From positions 2,418,001 through 2,482,000 of the forward strand of contig NZ_CP102772.1 in the NCBI RefSeq assembly GCF_026020075.1: a stretch of 64,000 bases of DNA. Direction: 5' to 3'. Both the position numbers and the translations under genes were made by a program. The notes below the pieces were generated by a model, which saw only the letters and a list, made by a program, of their open reading frames with translations, did no database searches and was not told the DNA's origin. The DNA comes from Bosea sp. NBC_00550. Its GTDB lineage: Bacteria > Pseudomonadota > Alphaproteobacteria > Rhizobiales > Beijerinckiaceae. This document shows, one piece after another, positions 52,789-61,376 of this stretch (its first letter is position 1; each line of letters starts with the position of its first letter).

Positions 52789-54094
52789 GGACACCCGCAA
52801 GAACCTACCGGTTTCGCTGATTTCGTGATTCAATCTCTCATCGGCACACGAGGCGGGGGAGACGATGGGAACAGCGGTCGTTTTTCGGGTTGTCGGAGCA
52901 TCTGGAGCGATTGAGTGCGATCGGCGATCCGCTGGAGACGCTCGAAGCGACGATCGATTTTGAGTATTTCCGGGGCTGGCTGGTCGAGGGCCTTGGCTAT
53001 GGGGACGGGGCCAAGGGCGGACGTCCAGCTTTCGACCCGGTCTCGATGTTCAAGGCGCTGATCCTTCAGGCGCAGCACAATCTCAGCGACGCGAAGATGG
53101 AGTTCATGATCCGGGACCGTCTGTCCTGGATGCGCTTCCTGCGCTTTGATCTTGGCGGTCCGACACCCGACGAGAACACGATCCGGCACTTCCGCAACAG
53201 GCTGACCGAGAGCGGCACGCTGCGGCGGGTGATGAAGGCCTTCGACTGGCAATTGCAGAAGAAGGGCTACATCCCGATGTCGGGCCAGATCGTCGATGCC
53301 TCCCTCGTGCCGGCACCCAAGCAGCGGAACACGGACGCGGAGAAGGAGGCGATCAAGGCGGGCAAGACGGCCCGGGAGATCTGGCCCGATGAACCCAGCA
53401 AGGCGGCGCAGAAGGACGTCGATGCGCGCTGGACGCTCAAGATCGGCGGCAAGATCCGGTATCGGCCCGACGGCACGCCCTTGGCGCAGATCGCCTTGCC
53501 CGTCTTCGGCTACAAAACCCATATCGCGATCGACCGGCGCTTCGGCTTCATTCGGGAGAGCGCGGTGACCTCGGCAGCCCATGCGGATGGGCGGATGCTG
53601 CCGCGCCTGGTGACGACGCAGAACACCTCCTCCGAGGTCTGGGCCGACAGCGCCTACCGATCACAGACGAACGAGAAAAGTCTGGCGGCGAAGATGCTGG
53701 TCAGCCGCATCCATCGCCGCAAACCGCCTGGACGGCGGATGCCGCAGCATGTCGCGCGCGCCAATGCCGGCAAGTCGGCAATCCGGGCTGCGGTCGAACA
53801 TGTCTTCGCCCATCAGAAGAACAGGTTCGGCCTGTTCATCCGCACCATTGGCCTGGCTCGCGCCGAGGCAAAACTGACCCTGGCCAACATCGCCTACAAC
53901 TTCGACCGGCTGATCTTCCATGAACGCGTCAGGGCCATGGGATGAGTCTGCCCGAAATCCAGGATCGGCGCTGAAATTAGCCCTAAATGCCGCTCTCTCA
54001 GGCAGCCTGACGCCGATCATCATGCCGCCAAGGCGCCAAGGCGCCAAGGCGCCGAGCATGCCGAAAATCAAACGGTTCTTGCGGGTGTCCAGCT
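52785..54094 (+). mobile_element. IS5-family insertion sequence with 4-bp target duplication
   Basis: Seventeen-base perfect terminal inverted repeats, GGACACCCGCAAGAACC at 52789-52805 and its complement GGTTCTTGCGGGTGTCC at 54074-54090, are flanked by AGCT on both sides (52785-52788 and 54091-54094), a 4-bp target duplication. One transposase gene fills the element. Three tandem copies of GCCAAGGC occur near its right end (54027-54050). The clean duplication indicates a relatively recent simple insertion into the IS630 remnant. Confidence 0.9.
52890..53945 (+). CDS. IS5-family DDE transposase, probable frameshift at the start
   Basis: The open frame of 351 residues (initiating at a TTG) contains FEYFRGWLVEGLGYGDG, GGRPAFDPVSMFKALILQAQHNLSD, SGQIVDASLVPAPKQRN (first Asp), VFGYKTHIAIDRRFGFI, WADSAYRSQTNE (second Asp) and the Y-R-K/E region RAAVEHVFAHQKNRFGLFIRTIG. 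The expected start would be ATG 52865, giving MGQRSFFGLSEHLERLSAIGDP if the A doubled at 52870-52871 were single. As written, that frame is off by one base. So the transposase is either inactivated near codon 3 or starts inefficiently at 52890; a sequencing error is possible. Confidence 0.85.
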   Translation: MSEHLERLSAIGDPLETLEATIDFEYFRGWLVEGLGYGDGAKGGRPAFDPVSMFKALILQAQHNLSDAKMEFMIRDRLSWMRFLRFDLGGPTPDENTIRHFRNRLTESGTLRRVMKAFDWQLQKKGYIPMSGQIVDASLVPAPKQRNTDAEKEAIKAGKTAREIWPDEPSKAAQKDVDARWTLKIGGKIRYRPDGTPLAQIALPVFGYKTHIAIDRRFGFIRESAVTSAAHADGRMLPRLVTTQNTSSEVWADSAYRSQTNEKSLAAKMLVSRIHRRKPPGRRMPQHVARANAGKSAIRAAVEHVFAHQKNRFGLFIRTIGLARAEAKLTLANIAYNFDRLIFHERVRAMG

Positions 54095-54133
54095 GCGATC
54101 CGGAACGGACTTCGACCCGCTGAGGAGATCTCT

Positions 54134-54685
54134 GAGAGGGGCCTGGCTTACGATCTAGTTGCCAAGATTGCTCGGGAGCATGGAGTGGGAGTAGATGCGG
54201 TAGAGGTTGCCCTAGCAGCGCTCAGACGCGGCAAGGGCTCAATGGCCCAATTTTCTCATCCCGAGTTTGGGGGGATGGCCCAATGGACTGCCGGCGGGAT
54301 GAGCATGGTCGGTGACATGTTCAATGCCGGGACAAAGGCAAAGCTAGATGGAGTTCTCCACGATCTGGCTGATGCGCTCCGGCGCGGCGAAGTTGAGATG
54401 GATGAGGCGAGGGCCGCCACAAGCGGGTTGGCGCAAGTGAGCGAATTGGGCTGGCCTGCTGAGTTTGGCCGCCCGGCGACGGCGGGCAGCCAAAACGACA
54501 TGCGGTACGCGTTCTTCCCGACAGCCCGCCGCCTGGTCATCGAGGACGGAACCAAACGGACAGTTTATGACACGGGGGAGCACATAATCTCCGGAGTCTC
54601 CCAACAGCAGAGTTCCGATCGGACGCTGACGTTCCAAAGCCAGCTCGGCGTGGTAGATATCGGAGACCTCCCAATTCTGCGTTAG
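54134..54685 (+). pseudogene. SHOCT-domain-like protein, 5' truncated
   Basis: The frame is open from the IS5 boundary: LAYDLVAKIAREHGVGVDAVEVAL, then GSMAQFSHPEFGGMAQWTAGGMSMVGDMFN and QNDMRYAFFPTARRLVIE, ending in DTGEHIISGVSQQQSS and LGVVDIGDLPILR. This follows the order of a proteobacterial family usually annotated as SHOCT domain-containing. The normal start (with residues before the first helix) is missing; the only in-frame starts are internal (GTG 54185). The loss coincides with the junction after the IS5/IS630 block. Confidence 0.7.
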
Positions 54686-54689
54686 CGCG

Positions 54690-54992
54690 AGCGGATGCTC
54701 GTGCAAGGCCGAAGCTGAACGTCTTGCTCTGGAAAAGCCTATAATCCAGCCCATCATCAGGCGCGCCAAACGAAGGCGTCTCGCCAGGACGGCGAAAGCT
54801 CAACGACGGCGAGCCAGAGAAGCTGAATTTGTTGGAACCGGGATATTCGGGGCCGAGTTTTGCCGTCCCACCGACCGATACGATCCACCCGGACGCCGGC
54901 TGCTCAGCGTAGATGCGAACGGCCGGGTCGGCAGCCAGAGCGGCAAAAGCTGTCGCCACAAGCATAACGGGCGCGATTAGTGGAACTTTCAA
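54690..54992 (-). pseudogene. MipA/OmpV-family outer membrane protein, N-terminal fragment
   Basis: From a possible TTG at 54992 the minus strand encodes a signal peptide (KVPLIAPVMLVATAFAALA) and then WIVSVGGTAKLGPEYPGSNKFSFSGSPSLSFRR and FGAPDDGLDYRLFQSKTFSFGL. This is the opening two strands of MipA/OmpV barrels (typically about 240-270 residues). Homology stops where the oppositely oriented SHOCT-like gene ends, so roughly two thirds of the barrel is missing. Confidence 0.7.
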
Positions 54993-55339
54993 ATACGACA
55001 AATCGCCCGCTCCTCGCTGGTGCGCTGCACCATTGGCACATTCTGTTTGACCTACCAAAGAGACACTTGCTCGGGCGCCCAGCATGCCGCGGTTCAATCT
55101 GTTCGCGGATGCGAGCGCGGCAGTCGTGGGTGTCGTTGCCCATGGCCTGATCCCTGTCGAGCGGCTTTCGCTCAACTCGGCGGCGGAGAAATTTCAGGTG
55201 CGACAATTTGGCCGCGACGTTCGCGTGCGAGCGCTGAAATGCGTAGGCAGTCGACAGAAAAGTTGGCCTTTATGTTGGCCTACGAGGAAATATAGAAATT
55301 AAATACCATTTAATATCAGATATTTCTGAGACGATTCCG
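54993..55339. other. Island right arm without recognisable gene
   Basis: 347 bases between the MipA fragment and attR. Short frames exist (for example 55020-55295 and 55084-55302, plus) but show no domain, signal or ribosome site I can support. The last 80 bases are AT-rich (TATAGAAATTAAATACCATTTAATATC), unlike the chromosome. Probably eroded island sequence. Confidence 0.5.
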
Positions 55340-55358
55340 AGTCCCTCTCCCGCTACCA
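55340..55358 (+). repeat. attR: 19-bp copy of tRNA 3' end
   Basis: Exact match to 47000-47018, including the CCA, with no other tRNA sequence around it. A hairpin GGCCTTC-AAGC-GAAGGCC at about 55391-55408, followed by GTTCTTC, lies just downstream and may be the original chromosomal terminator of the tRNA. Confidence 0.85.
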
Positions 55359-55785
55359 TCTTCCTTCACTACCATTTTCCCTGAGAGCGTAGGCCTTCAA
55401 GCGAAGGCCGTTCTTCGACGCCGATTCGGCCGTTCCCGCTCGCGGGCACCCACCCGGCTGCCTGGCCCAAATCCGCCTCTTCCCGCTCTGGCGCAAACGA
55501 TCATGCGGGATGAGATCTCGCGCCGAATTCCGCCCGGGCTCTGGCGCCGATGCCATTGCGAATCTGATCTTGGAGAGGGCCAGCTAACATCCGATCAATG
55601 TCATGTGATTGTTCATGTCACACATCGGAATCTTGGGAGGTACACCAGAGAAGTCGCCATTCGGCCAGACCACACACTGGTCCAAAATCGCTTGGACACT
55701 TTTCGGAATAAACCGGAGCCTGAGTGTGTTGATCGAATTGAGCTTTGAGTTATGGTTTAGAACCAAAAAAATATGGGAGGAAATA
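55359..55785. other. Chromosomal gap after attR, partly AT-rich
   Basis: 427 bases. It starts with a terminator-like hairpin (about 55391-55408) and GC-rich non-coding sequence, then becomes AT-rich from about 55590, with a TGTCATGTGATTGTTCATGTCACA imperfect dyad near 55599-55622 and the probable promoter of the small gene at 55786. No larger gene is supported. The composition suggests additional foreign DNA outside the present att boundary. Confidence 0.4.
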
Positions 55786-55872
55786 ATGATAACTGCGATA
55801 GCCACCGCGTGGTTATTTTGCGTTGCAATATTTCTTGAGCTCGCCGACCGGGCGCCTGCCATCGACTGTTGA
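55786..55872 (+). CDS. Candidate 28-residue membrane microprotein
   Basis: ATG 55786 is preceded by GGGAGG five bases upstream, the best ribosome site in this region. The product has one hydrophobic helix (TAIATAWLFCVAIFLELAD, about residues 3-21) and a short tail ending in Cys. The frame is open further upstream (to 55609), but the strong ribosome site argues for the short form. There is no homologue I recognise. Existence is plausible, not proven. Confidence 0.4.
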   Translation: MITAIATAWLFCVAIFLELADRAPAIDC

Positions 55873-56077
55873 GGAGGCGTCGCCTGCTCCGCTTAGAGTG
55901 TATCGCTGGCGGCAGCCCGACAAATTGGAGTGACCATGGCGCGCAAGAGCGTGCCACGGCCTGATATATTCCGCCGGATTGGTCAGCTTCGCTGAAATCC
56001 GAAGTATGATCCGCGGCGGCCGCCGACGCTCCGGGCGACGACAAGACCGCACGCTTCCATCGCCGGATCGGCGGCCA

Positions 56078-57727
56078 TCAGGCCGCAGCGAAAGCCGCGT
56101 CGACGATCTGCCGCGCCTCGTCCTGGATGCGGGCGAGATGGCCTTCGTCGCGGAAGCTCTCCGCGTAGATCTTGTAGACCTCCTCGGTGCCGGAGGGTCG
56201 AGCCGCGAACCAGCCGTCTGCGCTCGTGACCTTGAGCCCGCCGATCGCCGCGCCGTTGCCGGGCGCCTCGCTCAGGATCGCCGTGATCGGCTGGCCGGCG
56301 AGTTCCTTCGTCGCGATCTGCTTGGCCGAGAGGGTTTTCAGCACCGCCTTCTGGCTCGCCGTCGCCGGCGCGTCGACCCGCGCGTAGCATGGCTTGCCGA
56401 GCTCGCCGGTCAGCTTGTCATAGAGCACGCCCGGATCATCGCCGGTCTTCGCGGTGATCTCGGCGGCGAGCAGGCCGAGGATCAGCCCGTCCTTGTCGGT
56501 CGTCCAGACCGAGCCGTCCTTGCGCAGGAAGGAGGCCCCCGCGCTCTCCTCGCCCGCAAAGCCGAAATCGCCCGAGATCAGCCCGTCGACGAACCATTTG
56601 AAGCCAACCGGTACCTCGACCAGCCTGCGCCCCAGCTTCGCCGCGACCCGGTCGATGATCGCGCTCGACACCACCGTCTTGCCGATGGCGGCATCCGCCC
56701 GCCAATCGGGGCGGTTGGCGAAGAGATAGGCGCTGGCGGCAGCAAGGTAGTGATTCGGGTTCATCAGCCCGCTGCTGCGCGTGACGATGCCGTGCCGGTC
56801 GGCATCGGTGTCGTTGGCGAAGGCGACGTCGAACCGGTCGCGCATGCCGATCAAGCCGGCCATCGCATAGGGCGAGGAGCAGTCCATCCGGATCTTGCCG
56901 TCCCAATCGGCGGTCATGAACCCGAATGTCGGATCGACCTCCGTGTTGACGATGGTTGCCTTCAGCCCATAGCGGTCGATGATCGGCTGGTAGTAGTCCA
57001 GCCCCGCCCCGCCGAGCGGGTCGATGCCGATCGAGACGCCGGCCTTGGCAATCGCCTCCATGTCGACGACATCCGCGAGATCCGCGACATAGCCGCTGAT
57101 ATAGTCGTGCCGCCGGACATGCGCGCTCTTCAGCGCCTTGTCGTAGGGAATGCGGCTGATACCGGCGAGCTTGGCGGCGAGAAAGGCGTTGGCCTTCTTC
57201 TCGATCCAGCCGGTGGCGTCGGTGTCGGCCGGGCCGCCATGGGGCGGATTGTACTTCAACCCGCCATCGGCTGGGGGGTTGTGAGAAGGCGAGATGACGA
57301 CGCCGTCCGCCTTCGCCGAGGTCCGGCCCCGATTATAGGTCAGAATCGCGTGCGAGATGACCGGCGTCGGCGTGAAGCCGAGCTTCTGGTCGATCATCGT
57401 GGTCACGCCGTTCGCCGCGAAGACCTCCAGCACCGTCTCGAACGCATTGCGCGAGAGCGCGTGGGTGTCGATGCCCAGGAAGAGCGGCCCGTCGATGCCC
57501 TGCTCACGGCGATAAAGGCAGATCGCCTGGGCGATGGCGAGAATATGCGCCTCGTTGAAGGATTTGGAAAAGGCCGAGCCGCGATGGCCCGAAGTGCCAA
57601 AGGCGACCTGCTGCGAGCGCTGCGACGGATCCGGCTGGTCGAAATAGGCTTTGGTCAGAGCCCCGACGTCGACGAGCATGGCGGGTTCCAGCCGCTTTCC
57701 GGCGAGCGGGCTCACTGAATCAGTCAT
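56078..57727 (-). CDS. pgm: Phosphoglucomutase (alpha-D-glucose phosphate-specific)
   Basis: A 549-residue enzyme interconverting glucose 6-phosphate and glucose 1-phosphate, feeding UDP-glucose and glycogen/exopolysaccharide synthesis. The active serine loop is VVISPSHNPPADGGLKYNPP near 145-164, the metal loop FANDTDADRHG near 300, the sugar loop GEESAGASFLRKDG near 385, and the phosphate-binding end ARPSGTEEVYKIYAES near 515. The length matches E. coli Pgm. It is the first gene of the polysaccharide-precursor region after the island. Confidence 0.95.
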   Translation of the reverse strand: MTDSVSPLAGKRLEPAMLVDVGALTKAYFDQPDPSQRSQQVAFGTSGHRGSAFSKSFNEAHILAIAQAICLYRREQGIDGPLFLGIDTHALSRNAFETVLEVFAANGVTTMIDQKLGFTPTPVISHAILTYNRGRTSAKADGVVISPSHNPPADGGLKYNPPHGGPADTDATGWIEKKANAFLAAKLAGISRIPYDKALKSAHVRRHDYISGYVADLADVVDMEAIAKAGVSIGIDPLGGAGLDYYQPIIDRYGLKATIVNTEVDPTFGFMTADWDGKIRMDCSSPYAMAGLIGMRDRFDVAFANDTDADRHGIVTRSSGLMNPNHYLAAASAYLFANRPDWRADAAIGKTVVSSAIIDRVAAKLGRRLVEVPVGFKWFVDGLISGDFGFAGEESAGASFLRKDGSVWTTDKDGLILGLLAAEITAKTGDDPGVLYDKLTGELGKPCYARVDAPATASQKAVLKTLSAKQIATKELAGQPITAILSEAPGNGAAIGGLKVTSADGWFAARPSGTEEVYKIYAESFRDEGHLARIQDEARQIVDAAFAAA

Positions 57728-57865
57728 GAAAGGTCTCGGGTTGGAAGCCTGCGGAAAAGGCCGCCGTTATAGACGGCGGCGGCCGAAGAGTCGCGGCCGA
57801 AAAAGGCCTGAGCGCGGCAGGCGGGCGCAACCGAAGGCGGCCCTTCGCTCGAAATTCGCGTCGCT

Positions 57866-58573
57866 TCACGGCGCACGCAGCGTCCATCCACCCCGCCAGA
57901 GGCCGGCGCGCTTGGCTTGGGCTTCTCTGAGCTCGTCCGCGAAGCTTGCTTCGCCATCCGGCAATGGCCGCGCCCAGCCCTGCAGAACCAGCAAATGCGC
58001 GATGTCGCCTCCCGGCGCGCCGGCACTCGCCTCGATACGGCAATCGGCGGCGATGGTTCCGTCCGCGAGGGCGCGGCGGGGTTGGCAGAACAAGCTGCGC
58101 CCGGCGACCAGATTGTGCAGCGCGGCACGAGCCTGCAATCCGCAGGACCAGCGCGTCTCCCCGTCCAGGCAGACATCGCCAGCACGAGGACCGTCGACGC
58201 GCGCGAAGCGGATGACCTCCTCCTTGAATTTGAAGCTTGTGCCGTCGACCGAACGCAAGGGCGCGGCAACCTCGATGACAGGCAGGTCGCTCAGGTCGTC
58301 TGGGTGCTTGCGCCGTATGACCTCGACGGCCGCAGCTTCCATGCGGGCCGCGAGCTTTTCCTGTAAGGGCGGCGATCCCAAGGATTCCGGCATCCCCGTC
58401 GCCACGGCGGCGCCCGCTTGCGGATCGGCGAGCCTGCTCGGTTCTCTCGTCAGAATCAGCATCAGAGCTGCGCACGCAACGACGATTCCGACGGTCAGAA
58501 ATAAAGAAGGCAGCGCGACGCCCGTTTGCCTGAAACGCTTGCGCAAGCGGAACACGAACACAGGTGTCTTCAC
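57866..58573 (-). CDS. Membrane-anchored thermonuclease (SNase)-like protein
   Basis: A 235-residue protein with one N-terminal membrane helix (LPSLFLTVGIVVACAALMLIL, about 21-41) and a periplasmic or extracellular SNase-like domain: RFARVDGP, RWSCGLQARAALHNLVAGRSLFC, a paired-cysteine CxxR/DCR, and HLLVLQGWARPLPD...LREAQAKRAGLWRGGW. In nucleases of this fold the C-terminal EAxAKxxGLW motif is typical. The catalytic Arg/Glu set of staphylococcal nuclease is not fully apparent, so DNase activity is uncertain. Separated from pgm by 138 bases. Confidence 0.75.
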   Translation of the reverse strand: MKTPVFVFRLRKRFRQTGVALPSLFLTVGIVVACAALMLILTREPSRLADPQAGAAVATGMPESLGSPPLQEKLAARMEAAAVEVIRRKHPDDLSDLPVIEVAAPLRSVDGTSFKFKEEVIRFARVDGPRAGDVCLDGETRWSCGLQARAALHNLVAGRSLFCQPRRALADGTIAADCRIEASAGAPGGDIAHLLVLQGWARPLPDGEASFADELREAQAKRAGLWRGGWTLRAP

Positions 58574-58682
58574 ATCGAATTCCCGTTTCGCACCATTCCA
58601 GCCTATGGCGTCATGCTATCGCCAAGCATCTCCGGCAATGTCGTGCGCAAGTGCGAAGAAACGTCAACCGGCGCGACATGCC

Positions 58683-58702
58683 CGGGCGCAAATTTGCGCC
58701 CG
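58683..58702. promoter_or_regulatory. 20-bp perfect palindrome upstream of ugd
   Basis: CGGGCGCAAATTTGCGCCCG, a perfect inverted repeat with an AAATTT centre, 88 bases before the ugd start in the divergent ugd/thermonuclease interval (216 bases). The lack of a loop and the central A/T tract fit a dimeric regulator operator better than a terminator. The regulator is unknown. Confidence 0.5.
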
Positions 58703-58789
58703 CTCGCGCGAAAGACGGTTCATGCTCGCACTTGCGTCAAAGGCAGGCTATTATTCGCAGTCGCAAGATGTTTCCTTCTGGAGTTGACG

Positions 58790-60136
58790 ATGAAGATCGT
58801 GATGGTCGGATCAGGTTATGTCGGACTGGTGTCCGGAGCCTGTTTCGCTGATTTCGGCCACGAGGTGGTCTGCGTCGACAAGCAGGAAAGCAAGATCGCG
58901 GCGTTGAAGAGCGGTGATATCCCGATCTTCGAACCCGGCCTCGCCGATCTCGTTCGCAGCAATGCCGCCGCCGGACGATTGTCCTTCACGACCGACCTTG
59001 CCGGCCCGGTCGGCAGCGCCGATGCGGTTTTCATCGCGGTCGGCACCCCCTCTCGCCGCGGCGATGGCTTCGCCGACCTGTCCTATGTCTACGCGGCCTC
59101 CCGCGAGATCGCGCAGGCGCTCGGCAGTTATACGGTGATCGTCACCAAATCGACCGTGCCCGTCGGCACCGGCGACGAGGTCGAGCGAATCGTGCGCGAG
59201 CTCCGGCCGGATGCCGAGTTCGCGGTGGTGTCCAATCCGGAGTTCCTGCGCGAAGGTGCGGCGATCGAGGATTTCAAGCGGCCCGACCGCATCGTCATCG
59301 GCACCGAGGACGAGCGCGCCCGCACCGTGATGGCCGATATCTACCGGCCGCTCTACCTCAACAGCGCGCCGATATTGAACACCAGCCGCCGCACCGCGGA
59401 GCTGACGAAATACGCCGCCAACGCCTTCCTGGCGACCAAGGTCACCTTCATCAACGAGATGGCGGATCTCTGCGAACAGGTCGGTGCCAACGTCCAGGAC
59501 GTGGCGCGCGGCATGGGTCTCGACAACCGGATCGGCTCCAAGTTCCTCCATGCCGGCCCGGGCTATGGCGGTTCCTGCTTCCCGAAGGATACGCTGGCTC
59601 TGATCAAGACCGCTCAGGATTACGGCACGCCCTCGCGCATCGTCGAGGCTGTGGCGGCCGTGAACGACCAGCGCAAGCGCGCCATGGGCCGCAAGGTCGT
59701 CACCGCCTGCGGCGGCTCGGTGCGGGGCAAGACGGTCGCGGTCCTCGGCCTCACCTTCAAGCCGAATACCGACGACATGCGCGACTCGCCCGCCATCTCC
59801 ATCATCACGGCGCTGCAGGACGGCGGAGCGACGATCCGCGCCTTCGATCCGGAAGGCATGGAGCCGGCCAAGGCTGTCCTGCCGGGCGGCGTCACCTATT
59901 GCGGCAACGCCTACGAATGTGTCGAAGGCGCCGACGCGACGGTCATCGTCACCGAATGGAATATTTTCCGTGCGCTCGATCTCGATCGGGTCAGGACGCT
60001 GATGAAGACCCCCGTGCTGGTCGATCTGCGAAACATCTATCGCGGCGAACAAGTCCGCGAAAAGGGTTTCGTCTATGCCGACATCGGGCGCGGCGTGCTG
60101 GAAGCCACCTCCATCGACAATGAAGACGCGGCCTGA
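58790..60136 (+). CDS. ugd: UDP-glucose 6-dehydrogenase
   Basis: A 448-residue enzyme oxidising UDP-glucose to UDP-glucuronate with two NAD+. Start ATG 58790 follows TGGAG six bases away. The Rossmann motif is GSGYVGLVSGACFADFGHEV (7-26), the substrate lysine region is ELTKYAANAFLATKVTFINEM (about 203-223), the catalytic Cys sits in GYGGSCFPKDTLAL near 260, and the C-terminal nucleotide domain has VLGLTFKPNTDDMRDSP. It supplies uronic acid for capsule, exopolysaccharide or lipopolysaccharide, together with pgm. Confidence 0.95.
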   Translation: MKIVMVGSGYVGLVSGACFADFGHEVVCVDKQESKIAALKSGDIPIFEPGLADLVRSNAAAGRLSFTTDLAGPVGSADAVFIAVGTPSRRGDGFADLSYVYAASREIAQALGSYTVIVTKSTVPVGTGDEVERIVRELRPDAEFAVVSNPEFLREGAAIEDFKRPDRIVIGTEDERARTVMADIYRPLYLNSAPILNTSRRTAELTKYAANAFLATKVTFINEMADLCEQVGANVQDVARGMGLDNRIGSKFLHAGPGYGGSCFPKDTLALIKTAQDYGTPSRIVEAVAAVNDQRKRAMGRKVVTACGGSVRGKTVAVLGLTFKPNTDDMRDSPAISIITALQDGGATIRAFDPEGMEPAKAVLPGGVTYCGNAYECVEGADATVIVTEWNIFRALDLDRVRTLMKTPVLVDLRNIYRGEQVREKGFVYADIGRGVLEATSIDNEDAA

Positions 60137-60160
60137 GGCCTGTATCCGGGGGGCGAGGTC

Positions 60161-61376
60161 ATGGTCTCATTTCCTCTCCCCGGCTCGGGGAGATCCACTA
60201 CGGCTGGGCCATTGCTGACGCGGCGTGCTGCCTGCGCCGGCTTGCTGGCGGCCGCCAGCCCCCTCAAGGCCGCCGCGGCGGAGGGCGACAGCCTCGCACA
60301 GATAGCCGCGCGCAAGGGCATCCGCTTCGGCTCGATGGTGAATGCCAAGCATCGATGACGCCGCGCTGAAGGCCTTGATCGCGCGCGAATGCGTGATCGT
60401 CGTGCCCGAGAACGAGATGAAGTGGCGCTTCGTGCAGCCTACCAAGGGGCATCTCAATTTCGGCCCGGCGAATGCGATCGTCGATTTCGCCGCCGGCAAC
60501 GGCATGGCGCTGCGTGGCCATACGGCCGCCTGGCACAATGCCGTTCCCAAATGGGCAGCCGAGGAAATGACTGCCTCCGGCCGCTTCGCACCGGCGCTCG
60601 CCTATCTCGAAGCGGCGATGACACGCTATCGCGGCCGAATCCTGGAATGGGATGTCGTCAACGAGGCCATCGACCCCCGCAGCGGACGGGCCGACGGCTT
60701 GCGCGATTCGGTCCTCCTGCGCACCGGCGGGCCGGGCTTCATCGCCGATTGCTTCAGGGCAGCGCAGGCGGCCGACGGCACCGCGCAGCTTTTCTACAAC
60801 GATTTCGGCATCGAGTATCACTGGCCCGATATCCTCGCGCGCCGCACGAGCCTGCTCAAGCTGCTCGAAGGCTTGAAGAAGGAAGGCGCCCCGATCCATG
60901 GCCTGGGCATTCAGGCGCATCTCAAGGTCGGAAACCGCTTCGTCGAATCGAGCTGACGCTCCTTCCTGAAGGAGGTCGCGGGGCTGGGGCTGCGCCTCTC
61001 GATCACCGAGCTCGACGTCGACGATACCCGTCTCCCGGGCGATCCCAGCAAGCGCGATTCCGCCGTATCCGATCATCTCCGGCAGTTTCTCGACGTCACG
61101 CTCGACGAGCCGGCAGTCAGGACGCTCCTCACCTGGGGCATGTCCGACCGCTATTTCTGGCTGAGCAGCTTCTTCCCCCGCTCGGACGGCCTGCCGTCCC
61201 GCGGCCTGCCCTACGACGCCGAGATCGTACGAGGTCGATGCGCGCAACGCTGGAACAAGCGTTGCTCTCGACGAGAACAAGATCGTGGGAACGTACCAGT
61301 GCGGAACATGTCTGTCCCGGTTTTACTACGCCCGTCCCGGAGCATCTCTCGAACTCAGGTTGTCGTCGAGCCATGA
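60161..61376 (+). pseudogene. GH10 endo-1,4-beta-xylanase, inactivated
   Basis: A Tat-type signal (LTRRAACAGLLAAASPLKAAAA) and IAARKGIRFGSMVNAK lie in one frame (from 60161). A two-base loss at about 60350 shifts to the frame of 60342: CVIVVPENEMKWRFVQP, GMALRGHTAAWHNAVPKW, WDVVNEAIDPRSG with the acid/base Glu, and GIQAHLKVG. An in-frame TGA stands at 60954-60956, then the same frame resumes: LRLSITELDVDD with the nucleophile Glu, LTWGMSDRYFWLSSFFPRSDGLP. After about 61235 family sequence ends. So one frameshift, one nonsense codon and an eroded C-terminus. Once a secreted family-10 glycosidase, sited among polysaccharide genes. Confidence 0.85.

Noticed and set aside
54027..54050. Three GCCAAGGC tandem copies as a replication iteron or att site
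   Set aside because: Only three short units inside the right end of the IS5 element, with no origin features nearby.
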